Part shown: positions 11,152-23,278 of the stretch, in pieces
Position numbering within the stretch: position 1 is the stretch's first letter
Layout: every line of letters begins with the position of its first letter
Source: Hemileia vastatrix
Taxonomy: Eukaryota > Basidiomycota > Pucciniomycetes > Pucciniales > Zaghouaniaceae
DNA length: 64,000 nt
Direction: 5' to 3'
Assembly (NCBI GenBank): GCA_030280995.1
Contig: JASXTE010000014.1
Location: 28,552,150 to 28,616,149 of the forward strand
Program-made: the position numbers and the translations under genes
Notes under the pieces: generated by a model
Database searches by the model: none
What the model was told of the DNA's origin: nothing
Seen by the model: the letters and a program-made list of their open reading frames with translations, nothing else

Positions 11152-11860
11152 ACTTGCTTGGCCAATTCCACAACTGTGACTTGAATCCTCTAAAATAATT
11201 CAAGCTGAAGGTTTCTCTGGCTGTGCAGGTTTTGTTGATGGTACAAATATACCATTGAGCCAAAATCCTGCTTATAATGGAAACCATTGTTTTGATCACA
11301 AAAAAAGGTTTCTTCACAATTTTCTCAAATTTCTCATTTTTCATGAACTAGCTTTTTATCTTCTTTCTAGATACTCTATAGCTGTTCAAATTGTGTGTGA
11401 TTTCAATAAAAATCTTATTGCTTTTCATAGTGGCTGTCCCAGCTCATGTCATGACTCTTCTGTGTCCCACAGAATGAGGATCTCTCAAAATCCTGAAAAA
11501 TACTTTGACAAATCTCAGTACCTCCTTGAAGACTCAGCATATGCAAGTGGAAAATACATTATACCTGCTTTACAAGGTGCAACTTTAGAAAATGATCCAA
11601 AAACAATGTTTAATTATCACCTTGAAAAATCAAGAGTACAAATTTAACATGCTATTGAGATTCAAAAGGGAAGGTTTTCAAGTCTCTGTGAGCTTAGAAT
11701 CAAATTTCAAAAAAAAATGACCTCAAAACTGCAAATTATTGAATAATGACTTGTGTAATACTCCATAATATCCTAGCTGATTTGAAGGATTAGTGGTATG
11801 ATCTTTATGAAGAAGAAGATCCTGAACCTGCACCAGCTCTCCCCCCCCCTTTTAATTGCA
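11152..11860 (+). pseudogene. Harbinger-like transposase, DDE half (broken)
   Basis: The frame resumes right of the CACTA-type insertion and reads EGFSGCAGFVDGTNIPL, where VDGT carries the first catalytic aspartate, then AYNGNHCFDHKKR. A 63-bp intron (11308 GT to 11370 AG) follows; after splicing the frame continues YSIAVQIVCDFN, then GCPSSCHDSSV with the second aspartate, and LLEDSAYASGKYIIPAL, an A/DSAY block of DDE_4 proteins. HLEKSRVQI is followed by a stop where the family has a glutamate, the likely third acidic position. The frame goes on through GRFSSL to a C-terminal TCVILHNILADL, with two more stops and a small shift. Together with 969-1450 it gives one transposase gene, now inactive. 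Confidence 0.8.
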
Positions 11861-12289
11861 AAACTTAACTTCCACTGGGATATACTCTATCATTATGCCA
11901 ATCACACTCCATCATTTCTCAGCACAACTCCTTTGAACTTTTTAATATCTTTAGCGCTTATTTTCTTTCATCCTTCATATCCTTTTCCTCCTCTCCATTT
12001 GTATCTCTCAGAAAATATGTAGTTAAGTTTCCCAGCCTGATAAAATTAAATGTATTTTTCTAATGATATACATCCCTTTTGATAATAATAATTATTATTA
12101 TCAATTTCTAAACAACAATTATTATCCAATAATTTAAAAAAAAAATTCTATCATGTAGGTATTCTAACTTTTTTTTATCATTAATGTTTATATAATCAGA
12201 CATTAAAACATCTGGTATAACAATTTTTAATGTTTTAATAGATTTTGATAGTCTTTTACTGGTTTGAATTGAAGAACCTTGCCTTTCAA
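11861..12289. repeat. Spacer with a 22-bp perfect palindrome
   Basis: No gene is visible. The palindrome GATAATAATAATTATTATTATC (written here as GATAATAATAA and its complement) occupies 12081-12102. Confidence 0.6.
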
Positions 12290-13030
12290 ATTTACCAAAC
12301 TCTTTTACAGGAGTGGTTTGACAATATATTTTGTTAGGAGGAAAAATAATGACTCATAAACTATCACAATTCTCAAACTCCACCATATACTTGAGCTCTG
12401 GAAAGATAAAGTGGCCTCCATATTATCTAGGTATTCCTTCCTTTCAAGAATTTTCATCCAAAATTCCATCTAAAGCTTTTGGCCACCAAAAACCCAGGCT
12501 AAGATCACTGACATATAAATCATTGTGTGGGACATTGGAAAAGCCTCTATAATTCCAAGTTAAGTTACTTTCAAATATATTAAGATCATCATAGCAAGAA
12601 AGATCTAGTTCATTTGCCATTTTCAGAGATTTATTGTAGTACTTTGAAGCAAGATGCTTAAATAAAAAGGTTTATTAAAAAAATATGAATTCAAAAGCCC
12701 CCTTACTTGTTCATCATCTATTTTTAAATTTACCTAAAGACCTGGAGACTTAATAAGTATAATGAAGTAAATAAATAAATAAATTTTCTTACTGATTTCA
12801 AATATATGTTGAGTAGAAGCTCTTTCTTCAGCAGAATACATTTTACCCTCACCACCTCCTTTTTTATAAGCATAATTAGTCTTTATTTTATGCTTCAAAA
12901 TTCTTAGGCATTCACAACATTTCCTGGCATCTTCCAACATCCCCAAGCTCTTCAATTCTTCAAGTTTAAAGGACTTCACAATCACCAGATGAGTTTTAGG
13001 ATTAGAAGGTTGAATTACTGAAAGTTTTGG
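12290..13030 (-). pseudogene. TET/JBP-type 2-oxoglutarate/Fe(II) dioxygenase remnant
   Basis: On the minus strand, 12985-12790 reads LKSLGMLEDARKC and KKGGGEGKMYSAEERAS, resembling the region before the core in fungal TET/JBP-like proteins (GGGxKMYxxGWRAS). A GTAAG donor follows near 12790. From 12660 down the frame reads LNIFESNL, then GFSNVPHNDLYVSDLSLGFW, where H-N-D fits the iron-binding HxD motif, then WP, two stops, YGGHFIFPELKYMVEF and a distal stretch where the second iron-binding histidine appears to be lost (YCQTTPV). TET/JBP enzymes oxidise 5-methylcytosine or thymine in DNA. In basidiomycetes these genes are expanded and often travel with transposons, notably KDZ elements. Here the copy sits inside a Harbinger-like element, opposite in strand to the transposase. 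Confidence 0.6.
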
Positions 13031-13292
13031 TGAGACATGAGCTATGTGATAGGTTCCAGTGTTGTAAGAATCAGAGAATGTAGGGATAGGGCCATAAGAT
13101 GTAGCACCCTCTTAAAATGGATAGGTTTGGTACCAACCCTCTTCAAATCATCTCCCACCTCATTGCTCTAGGCCTTATCCTTCATTCTTAAATAAGAGTT
13201 CTTATTTGGGTGTCCATTTTCTCTTCTTGTCATATTAAATCTGCTTTAAATTAAATAAAAAAATAAAAAACCTATTCAAGATAGAGCTAATA

Positions 13293-13439
13293 AAACACAC
13301 TTAAAGCACTAAAAGACATCTTCCAACAATTATTTTTGTTTTTAGGGGTGTGGCTACAGCTAATAAACTCCACTTAAAGCCCCAACAGACATCTTCCAAT
13401 AAATATTGTTGTTAGTGTGGGGGCTACAACTAATAAATC
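13293..13439. repeat. Minisatellite, about 70-bp units, split by the LTR element
   Basis: Two units read CACTTAAAGC, AGACATCTTCCAA and GGCTACARCTAATAAA. A third unit is cut after AATAAATC by the LTR retrotransposon and resumes at 24608 as AAATCCCACTTAAAACCCC. Confidence 0.75.
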
Positions 13440-14904
13440 TGTCAGCCAGGCTTTACCAGGAGCCCAGTAAATGTTATTTTAATTTACTTCAACCAAAAGA
13501 GGGCATAAAAATATGCATATTATGTATATAAATTAATATTATATTGCATAATGAAATTATATAAGTATCTTATTAAATATAGGTAAAATAAGTATTATAT
13601 TAATTTTATTATTATATAAATTATATATACATTTAAATTAAGCATAATTAATTTTATATTCTATGAATTCTGGCATATTTTTATGTATTTAATAATTAAA
13701 AATTAATAATTAATTAATTATAAAAATATATTATAATTATAAGTATAAAATTGGCTTATAATGTAATTAAATTTATATATTAGGGGGTATCAAAGCTGAA
13801 AATTTGTAGTTATTTAAAAGGCATTTCAAAGTACAAAAAGAAACCCACAAACTTGACATTGATTCTCAGTAAAAAGGTGTTTTGGGGGCACAATATGGCA
13901 TATTTTAAAAAATAACCATGGTAGATTTTTTTGAAAAAAGAGGCATTTTGAAATGTAAGATTTCTAACTTTGATACCTCCTATTAAATAATACCTTTCAT
14001 ATCTTATTAAAAAGAAATATTGGGCACTTTTTTGACTCATAATTGTGTCATCAAAGTATTAGAAAATTTAAAAAGTTTTATTAAATAAATTATTAATGTT
14101 TTCTTCTAAAAATTAGTAATTTTATCAAAATAAATACTTTTTTTGACTTAAAATAATTATTACACTAATAAAAATAGTTAAAATAATTAATTACTCATGT
14201 TTTATACTAAATTAATTAGTTTCACTATTTTTATGTGTTAAAATAAGTTTATTTTTCATGTTTCACTTAAATTGGTTATAAATTAAAAGGTTATAAGACA
14301 TGTTTTAAGTTAAATTAGTTTTTTTTATGTGTCTCAAATATATTTAATTACTCACTAACTTTATGGTAACTGTTTGGGTTTAAATTGGTGGATATTTGGG
14401 CTCTAACTCATGTTTCTTAGTTAATTGTGTCATATTTTCCCCTTAAATTTAGTCAAATATGAGTTATTTGTTATTATGGTTTCATTACACTTTGTATATA
14501 CTTTATTGTGGCGCTTCACAGGGCCCCTTGCCTATATAAAGTCTTTGGGTAACCCCCTGTAGCCTCACCACTTATTACTTACTTTTTTTTTATTATCATT
14601 AATATTATTATTAATATAAAATGTTATATATACATTAGTTTTACTTATGGCGCTTTTTTGCCTCTGAAATATAGTATAAAATATATATATAAAGGTTGCT
14701 TTAAGATTATTCAATATTAGTATTTTTTACTTAAGCAGAGAGAATAAAAGACTTACTATATATCCTTCCCTAAATATCTCATTATAAGTTTTGTAACTCC
14801 CCAGACCAAGTTTTTTCTAATCATTGTTGTTACTGTTTTTTTTCCTTTCCTCTTTTCCTTCTTCTTCTTCTCTTTTCCTCCTTCTTCTAGACGACCAGCC
14901 CACA
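13440..14904 (+). repeat. Left LTR of the chromovirus
   Basis: Starts TGTCAGCCAGGC and ends GACCAGCCCACA, slightly eroded compared with GCTGACA at the end of the right LTR. Carries the small insertion at 13783-13980. Confidence 0.85.
13783..13980. mobile_element. 198-bp inverted-repeat element in the left LTR
   Basis: Starts GGGGGTATCAAAGC and ends AACTTTGATACCTCC, flanked by TATTA on both sides. The ends resemble those of the Harbinger-like family but differ right after GTATCAA. It occupies exactly the LTR position held by another element (21445-23236) in the right LTR. Confidence 0.75.
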
Positions 14905-16090
14905 ATTGAAGGCCTTTCCAAACAACAACAACAATTTCTTGACAATTGGACAAACAATTAATGCACGGACCACCCTTGTGCGCAAGTTGAACTTTTGCTG
15001 CGACTGGGAATTGAACTGTTGTTCTCACATAACAAGTTATATACTTTAGAGTGAGTTTTTGATCACTATAGTAAGTTTGCCTTTGCACCTAGAAAATCTA
15101 TATTAAATTTTTTATTGCAATAACAGTGTTTTTGGCTTAATTGCTGAATCACTGTGTAAGTTGGTCTTCCTAAATCATTTTTTTTCCTAGTTGACCATGA
15201 TAGAGAAACCCTCTTAGTCCTAGATGAATTTTAATTTTGACATATCAATTTATGGTCATAATAAAATAATTAATTTTCAATATAAATATTGTTGACAATA
15301 TTTTATCTAATATTATAAAAAATCATGCAATCATTTTGAAATAGAAATAAAATGTGTGTGAATATTGATTATTGTCAAAATAATTAAATTAAATTTATAA
15401 TATAAATATTTGTGACAATTTTTGTCCAATATTATAATAATCATACAATCATTTTTAAGTATAAATGAAAATGTGTATATTTAAAAATTTAATTTTGACA
15501 TATCATTTATTTCTGATGAATTATTAATTTAATTTTCTCATTTATATTTGGTATTATTTGTTGACGATTATAGCATTTTCTGCTTAGTCCCAATTTTTGC
15601 CATCAATTTGGTATTATTTATTTTGGTAGACCATAATAATACTTTTTGTACTTAGTCACCTTAATAAATTTTATTTTATTATTATTTTATAAAAGATAAA
15701 TAATAATTCCAAATAATTTTTTATTTTTTAATTATTGTTTGAGGAATAAATGATGATTATAAAATGAATAAATGAATTTTTATTATTTATATAATATGAA
15801 TAATCAATAACTCAATTTGATTTCATTATTATTTTATACATATTACTGATAATGATGAATTATTCTATTAATTTTTGTTTGAAAATAAATAATAATTATA
15901 TAACAATGAATTTTTTATTTTGGTAAAATATAAAATAATAATCATAATAAATATATAATTTTCTATCTTGTTGTTTATTCTTTTTAAGATTAATTGGCAT
16001 ATAGAAATTAACAGTTTTTTGATTTTATTGATAATAAAATTTTTGACATAAACTGATTTAAAATTTTGTTTATTTAAAATTTTCAGGCCA
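14905..16090 (+). other. Leader region of the chromovirus, no gene
   Basis: AT-rich sequence between the left LTR and the gag remnant. I could not identify a convincing primer-binding site after the LTR end, and no reading frame is supported. Confidence 0.5.
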
Positions 16091-16642
16091 ATGTCTGCAA
16101 ATATTGGTAACATGACTGCCATTGAGAAGATAAAAATTAATAATTATGATGAACAATCAGTAAGTTTCTCTCAGTATTAAATACTTTATATTCTGCTTCT
16201 TAATATATTGGACCTGCAGGACATAAATATAGATACAGAAATTAAAGTGGATCCCAACAACAGTCATGATAAACTTTCAACTGACTTGATAATGGAAAAT
16301 ACTCCTTTAATGCAACAAATCACAGATCTATCAGCTCAATGAATGGCATTGAATGAAGAAAAATTAAGATATAATGCTAAAGTAGAACTTCTGCAGGACA
16401 AGATTCAAGAAATTGTATTCAATTTTCAGGTTCTAAATCAGAACATTTTCATACCTCACAATCAGCTCCATAAACGTAGACATGCTCAAAGCCTGTTCAA
16501 ACCTCAAGAAGATATTGAAGGTTGCATATGGAGGTGTGAGTGTCTGATGACCAACTTATATAAATTTCAAAATTCAAATTCTCCTCAAGTTGAAAATCAA
16601 CCTGAAAATCCTGAAAAAGGAGGCAAGATAAAGAACAAGTAA
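16091..16642 (+). pseudogene. Chromovirus gag remnant
   Basis: Begins MSANIGNMTAIEKIK at 16091. A short stretch around 16160-16220 looks like an intron or insertion. The frame continues through DPNNSHDKLSTDLIMEN, a stop at 16340, and then a charged, helical region (EEKLRYNAKVELLQDKIQEI) to 16642. Its position after the LTR and leader and its similarity in style to the first frame of element Y (MSAPKDI start) support gag. No zinc knuckle is seen. Confidence 0.5.
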
Positions 16643-18724
16643 ATTTCATGTTCCTTAAAGCCATGATACTTGAATTATTTGATAAGATCATTTTATGTAT
16701 ATACTTGTCTCTGACTCTACAAGTATTGTAATTACCACTGGTGAATGAACATAAAACTTCAATGTAAATAAAGCTAAATTAAATAGTTGATTCAATTGAA
16801 TATTATAATTTTTTAGATGATTATCTGAATTATACTTCAACTTCTTTTTATTTAATCTATCTTTTAAAGCATTGAATGAGTCATAAATCCTGTAATTTAT
16901 TATGTTTTCGAATAAAATTTCTGCATATTTTAAGATGAGTGATATGAATATTTTAATCAATCTCTTTGATTTGAAATATCAGACTCTCAGTAATTTAATT
17001 CTTTATTCCCACTTTTGAATTAAAATGTTTCTTTGGATATTTTATTGAGACTATTTCACAAGGATTAGAATTGCAAAAATTGAGATATTCATTTCATAAT
17101 ATAAAGGTTTCCCACATTTTGATCATTTTTCTGATTCAATTTACAAAGAATAGTTTTGCTCAAAATAGTTCAAAAAATATGAGTAGAAATTTTGACTATT
17201 ACCCTAATTTTGAGAGTGATTCTTCATTAGATTGGAAACATTTTATTTTAGGAAATTGATCATATAAATTGTTCTTATAAAATGGCCTGATGAAGAGAGA
17301 ATTTTGAGACTAATCTACTTATTTACCAAAAAACATCTCACATGTTTATATCAGTTATGATTATATGAATAAGTATAATGTGCCTCTCATTCATCTGGAA
17401 CACCCAAGAAGTTTATAATAAAGATTTATCAAAATTCTTAGAGAAATGATTCTAAAATAGTGCTTAAAATTATTCAATATTAAATTTTACAAACAACAAA
17501 ATTGGTAACGGATTTAAATTTTACCATAAATGACCTTTTGGAGTAGCTTCATACCTGTAAAAATTATTTTTTCAAGATATTTGCTTAAAATAGTATGAAA
17601 TGAGGCATTTTCTCTGCAGGAATTTATATGAGATAATTATTTCTCATGTATAAATTCCAGAAAACACTGGAACACTTTGCCACTGTTGCATAAAAATGTA
17701 TGCAGCAAATACTTGTTACAAATATAATAAGTATTGGCAAAAATATCAATTTATGATGAAAGAGTATATCTTCTTGAACAACTATATGAGTCTTACCTTG
17801 ATCCAGTTCAACTTAACTTTACTTTATGTTACTGTCAGAATATATTAATTATGAAAATTAATCTACTAGTGAAGTCTTCATGTTAAAACATAATGTTCAG
17901 AATATGAATAAAACTTATGATTTTCATAAAAAATTGATTCATCTTCAGTAGATATTTCTATTTTAATGAATTTTTAATATACTTCAATGATAATTTCTTC
18001 TTTGAAACCACCAGTCATAATCAACAAATTTTTTTCTGACTCTGGTATTTAAGGTTGTATTGTATCTAACTAAGAATTAGTTTGTATAAAATAATTATCA
18101 TATGAAGGTGACACCAATAGCCTCTGAATATTCATAAGGTTATTGATCTGTCTTTCATCCATTTGGAAAAAACAAATACAATCCATTTTTATAATGATTA
18201 ATTTGCTTATTCCATATGTGATTTTCTTTTTTATCATTAAAAATGAAAACTTAATTAATTGGTACCTAAATGGGCATTTAAATTTTTATCCTTATTGGTA
18301 TAAAATAGACCCTAATAACCAATTCTTTATCCAATTTTTAGATGGTAAAAGGAATTTTAATTTCCCCAAATAACATTTTCTGCACCTTTATTGATACCAT
18401 TTGATTAAATGGTTCAATATAATGGTAGCCCAAAATTTAAATGAATCATTAATTCATATAAAGGTTTATCTTTGATTTTTTAAATTTTTCTTCATTCTAG
18501 AAAGAATTAATCTGAATAATTATATATTTTCCAATTATTTTTTATTCTATGGAATGCATATATTAGGAGTGGTTATAGATGGAATGAAATTTTATTCTTG
18601 CCATAAATAACAATCTTTCCTACTTTGAATATAAATAATTTGAATTCTTAATGACTGCAATAACTATAATTTTTCTAGACATTAATTAATTAATCAATTA
18701 ACTGATTATTGTAATTCATTTAAA
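16643..18724 (+). other. Heavily decayed gag-pol interior
   Basis: No domain can be read reliably. By position this stretch should hold the end of gag, protease and most of reverse transcriptase, but stops are too frequent to show it. Confidence 0.45.
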
Positions 18725-20640
18725 ATGATAACAGTTTTTCTTGAATTAATTGTCTTTCACCAGTGTGACATACTGTCTGATATTTGTTTGTTATATTTCA
18801 AAATCTTTAGATATAGTGAATTAAAATATGGTGGAGATCAATTATATTGTTTAGCAGTTTTCTGGACTTTGAAAAATCTTCATTATTATGTGAATACCAT
18901 CAATTAGATTGGTTTCTGACTATAGTGCAGTAAAAGTACCTCTTGAACTTAAAAACACTGAACAATAACATTTATTTAAGAAAATTAGAAGTTCAAGAAT
19001 AAAAAATTTGAATACAATTATTCACAATTCTGGAAAATTTTTGCCCAAATGTGAATATGGTTTCTAAATTATCTTTACCAAATGATGCTTCCAATCCTGC
19101 ATATGTGCCTGAGGATAACAAAATTTATATACATGGCATATATATTGTTAATATGGAAGAATAACTGTTACAGTTAATTTTTTGAATTTTATGAAAAGGA
19201 TTTTAACTTAAATAAATTAGTTTACAATCTTAAAAAATCCAAAAAATGCTTCTATTCAAGCATTGATAAAAATTTTCCCTCCAAGGTATCTAAATGCTTT
19301 GATTAAAAGAAAATTTTGAATGATGGTTATATTTATTACAGGAGAAAAATTTACTAATGTCAATTTTATTCCTCCTTTTCAATGAAATACATCATCTTGA
19401 AAACTTTTCATGATGACATATTGGTAGGTCATTTTGATCTAGAAAAACCATGATCAGAGATACTTCATGGTAGGTTAATATGTCTAGGGACAAAATATTA
19501 TATTTTTAATCTTGTATTCATGCCAAAAATCTTAAAGATTTACTGGAAAAGGGAAGGATTACTGCAACATATTAAGTAACCTGATGCCCCTTGGCAAATC
19601 ATTAATATGGTTTTTGTCACTGGTCTTCCATAGCAGGTAATACATTTTTATTCTTTATGGGTCAAATTTGATAGATTCACAGAGATGTGTAAAATTACTC
19701 CTGCCCATAAAAATATTTCCACTAAAAAATTTACTTTTTCATGGTGGTCAAATATGTTCAATACTGTTGGATTTCAAACCATCATATATGACAAAGATCC
19801 AAAAGTTTTACATGTAAATTCTGAATATCTTAAATGAATATATGTGGTTGTGTTTTGAAATTATATGCTGCTCACCATCCTCAAACTGATGGTTTAACTG
19901 ATATGATTTTTCCAACTGTGAAATATGATTAAAAGGTATTGTTCCTTTGGTTTAGAATATAAAGAAAAGGACATATCTACACATGACTGGGTAACCTTAC
20001 ATCCTAATCTTGAATTTTCTTATAAAAGCTCTGTCCACTCTGTCACTTATATGAAGCCTTTTGAGCTCTGGCTATTTTATGTCCCCAAAAATTCTGCTCA
20101 AGCTCTCAATAAAAAATTGAAAAATTGGAATTTCTTCCTTGTATTAACTTTTTAATTCAAATGCAACATCTTAGCAAAAAATTCCATATAGTTGAAAAAT
20201 GCATTTAACATAAGAAGATGGGATAAATCCATATATATAATACTTTTAATAGGATGTTTAAATACTGTTATCTTCAGTTTTCTTTAAACTTCAAGGATAA
20301 AATAAATGTTAAGATCCTTTTAAAGGACTGTTTGTTGTTGAAATGTTGATTGATTTTAGTGCAATTATATTCTCCATATAACAGTAAAAAATCCTGTTCT
20401 TTACAATTATTATCTTAAGCCTTATACTTCCAACAGTGATTTATTATTCCAAGAGAAATAAAAGAACTGAGAGTCCCAAACAAATCACATAAGTTTTGGA
20501 TATTTAAAATTCTAATGATAGAATTGTCATCTCTGAAAAAAGTTATTGAGTATTTATTGAGATATAAGAATTACTCACATGAGGATAATTCATGGATATC
20601 TGGGAACAAATTTCTAACTCTCAAACAATATGAAAACTAT
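18725..20640 (+). pseudogene. Chromovirus pol remnant: RNase H, integrase, chromodomain
   Basis: SELKYGGDQLYCLAVFWTLK (about 18813-18872) matches the RNase H part of element Y. LPNDASNPAYVPE (about 19075) and FHDDILVGHFD (about 19410) match the linker and the integrase zinc region. FDRFTEMCKITPAHK and DKDPK near 19790 mark the integrase core, with the first catalytic aspartate region changed (NMVFV for NMDFV). A longer open piece, 19925-20155, holds RYCSFGLEYKEKD and the conserved HDWVTLHPNLEF. Near 20530-20600, VIEYLLRYKNYSHEDNSWI is the chromodomain, the histone-mark reader that guides insertion in chromoviruses. Many stops and shifts show it is dead. Confidence 0.75.
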
Positions 20641-20682
20641 AATAAATAAGAAAAAATCATAGCATTTTTATATTGTTTTTTT

Positions 20683-20694
20683 AGAGTGAGGGAG
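20683..20694 (+). promoter_or_regulatory. Polypurine tract before the right LTR
   Basis: AGAGTGAGGGAG ends directly at the TG of the LTR, the normal place for the plus-strand primer. Confidence 0.7.
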
Positions 20695-20988
20695 TGTCAG
20701 CCAGGCTGTACCAGGAGCCCAGTAAATGTTATGTTAATTTACTGGAACCAAAAGAGGGCATAAAAATATTCATATTATGTATATAAATTAGTGTTATATT
20801 GCATAATGAAATTATATAAGTATCTTATTAAATATAAGTAAAATAAGTATTATATTAATTTTATTATTATATAAATTATATATACATATAAATTAAGCAT
20901 AATTAATGTTATATTCTATGTATTCTGGCGTATTTTTATGTATTTAATAATTATAAATTAATAATTAATTAGTTATAAAAATATATTA

Positions 20989-21377
20989 GGGGGTATCAAT
21001 GTTCAGGGATCCGCAATTAGGGATCAGGAATTTTTTTTCCCAGGATCAGACATTATTAATTGCGGAAGATTCTTATCCACTAGACCCGGGGCTAGTGGAT
21101 AAGGAATCCACAATAATGAATTATCCCACCTCTTATACCCCAATTTCTATTCCTAATTCCTGATCCCAAACTCATCACATCCATGAGGCATATCCAGAGA
21201 GTAGTCCAAAATGTGGTTATGGCAGAAAGTTGTGCAACATGTGGTTATGACAGAAAGTTGTCCAAGAAGTGTCTAATAGCCCAATTATTAGCAAAAATAA
21301 TTGTGGAAGATAATTGGGGTATAAGGATTTTTATCTGAAATTAATTTAATTGGGGATCCCTGAACATTGATACCCCC
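20989..21377. mobile_element. 389-bp Harbinger-like MITE
   Basis: Starts GGGGGTATCAATGTTCAGGG and ends CCCTGAACATTGATACCCCC. TATTA is duplicated on both sides; the left LTR of the host element shows the empty site with a single TATTA. The left half matches 590-790 and the right half matches 29118-29347. Confidence 0.9.
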
Positions 21378-21641
21378 TATTATAATTATAAGTATACAAT
21401 TGGCTTATTATGTAATTAAATTAATTAATTAAATTTATATATTAGGGGGTATCAATGTTCAGGGATCCGCAATTAGGGATCAGGAATTTTTTTGCCCGGA
21501 TCCGAAATTATTAATTGTGGAAGATTCTTATCCATTAGCCCTGGGGCTAGTGGATAAGGAATGCACAATAATAAATTAACCCGCTTCTTATACCCCAATT
21601 TCCATTTCTAATTACTGATCCCAAACTCATCATATCCATGA

Positions 21642-23092
21642 GCAATTCACATGGTTTCAAATCATGTATCCTAACCTTATTTCTTTCTGGAGCATAACAC
21701 TCCTACATTTCTGTTCTTAAGCCCTAAAATAAAAATTTTATCTGCACACCTCACTCAAAGATTGGTCCAAGTCACCCTCACCACTTGTAAATTTGTCTAA
21801 GTCACTCACAACACTCAAACATTTGTCTGAGTCCCCCTCACCATTCATAAATTTGTCCAAGTCACTCACAACACTCAAACATTTGTCCAAGTCACTTGCA
21901 CCACTCAGAAATGTGTCTAAGTCACTTGAAACACTCAAAAATCTGTGTGATTCACTCTCCCCACTTGGAAATGTGTCTAAGTTACTTGCAACACTCAAAA
22001 ATTTGTGTTATTCACTCTCACCACTTGGAAATATGTCTAAGTTGATTGAAACATTTAAAAATTTGAATAATTCACTTTTACCACTTGAAAAATTGGCTAA
22101 GTCCATATTTTTTAAATTTTTCTTGGAGGAAGTTTCCACTGAGAAAACCAAGGAGATGAAAAGCCAATGAGAGATAGGTGTATGAACTCCAGCAGAAATG
22201 AAAGAAAAAAAATGTTTTTGAGAGTTGAGGGTGAGCGTATATGAGCAAACAGACTTGACAAGGTAAGGAAGAATAGATGGCTGTCACCAGACAACCTACG
22301 CACAAGGTCGAGGGTGTTCCTGGAAGTAAGATGAGGAGAGTAGTTTAGAAACTTCTTCAAAGCACAGAGGAAATGTTTGAGGAAGTGATTCGAAGATGAC
22401 TCAAAGGAAGAGCTACTGCTTCGAGATATGTTCGATAAGAATTCTAATATAATTTAAAGGTAATATTAATATTCTTAAGATCTCACAAAGGGTTGAAAAC
22501 TCAATAATCAAAGATTTAGGATTTAGAAATGATTACTGAGAAAAATAAGGAAATGTACAATAATAATGATTTAACCTGAAGCTTTACCACTATTAACTAT
22601 TTATACGTTTTTTAAAATTTAATTCTAAAGGAATATCGAACCAGAATCCAACCCCTTTTATATCCATTACTCCTCCTTGCGTTGAACTCATACCCATCTA
22701 TCATTCCGCACACCACAGACCACCAAAATTACACCAGTTACACCTGGACCCTCCTCACTAACATCTGTTAACCCTTTAATCCTCCACTAACCATCCCGTC
22801 CATGCTCACTACCCCTTTTAATAACCCACAGATACTTAATAAACCTTTTAGCGGACTATTACATTGACTATTGCACTGTGTGTCGCTTATTGAGGAAAAG
22901 ACTAAAACACACTATTGAGAGATTGACTAATTTAGATTTAAAGTTTAGACTAGCGCAGTTGAATAGTGAGTACACAAAGGAAAGTTGCAGTTGCTATGTA
23001 GAATTGTTTTCTGCGCTTCGAGTATGGATTTAGACCTCTGTATTATTGATTTAATAAGCTTCTTTTGCCTTGAGTGTTACGTGGCACGTGAC
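21642..23092. other. Unidentified 1.45-kb insertion within the MITE
   Basis: Foreign to the MITE family, with a tandem repeat at its left part and richer GC content around 22600-22900. The right end reads TGTTACGTGGCACGTGAC. I could not find convincing terminal repeats or a gene. Confidence 0.5.
21750..22110. repeat. 33/66-bp tandem repeat, open in two frames
   Basis: About eleven units of roughly 33 bp built on AAATTTGTCYAAGTCACTC alternate in two types, giving a 66-bp super-unit. Because the unit is a multiple of three, it is open on both strands (plus: SKSLTTLKHLS repeats; minus: SVVSDLDKF.SGEGDLDK repeats). I cannot decide whether either is a real protein. Confidence 0.7.
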
Positions 23093-23278
23093 AATGGCCA
23101 AGTTGTGGTTATGAAAAACTGAGTAGAAAAATGTCAGATAAGAGGATTAGCAAAAATAATTGCGGAAGATAATTGGGGTATAAGGGTTTTTATCCGCAAT
23201 TAATTTAATTGCTGATCCCTGAACATTGATACCCCCTATTAAATAATACCTTTAATATCTTATTAAACATAAATATTA

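Larger units (their letters stand above)
21445..23236. mobile_element. Harbinger-like MITE split by a 1.45-kb insertion
   Basis: Same ends as the element at 20989, with TATTA on both sides. Its left half runs to about 21640 and its right half resumes near 23095 (AAGTTGTGGTTATGAAAAAC). Confidence 0.85.

Noticed and set aside
14947..15070. tRNA or tRNA-derived SINE on the minus strand (GTTCAATTCC box-B-like motif)
   Set aside because: The T-arm does not pair, no convincing acceptor stem or A box is present, and it lies in the leader of a retrotransposon.
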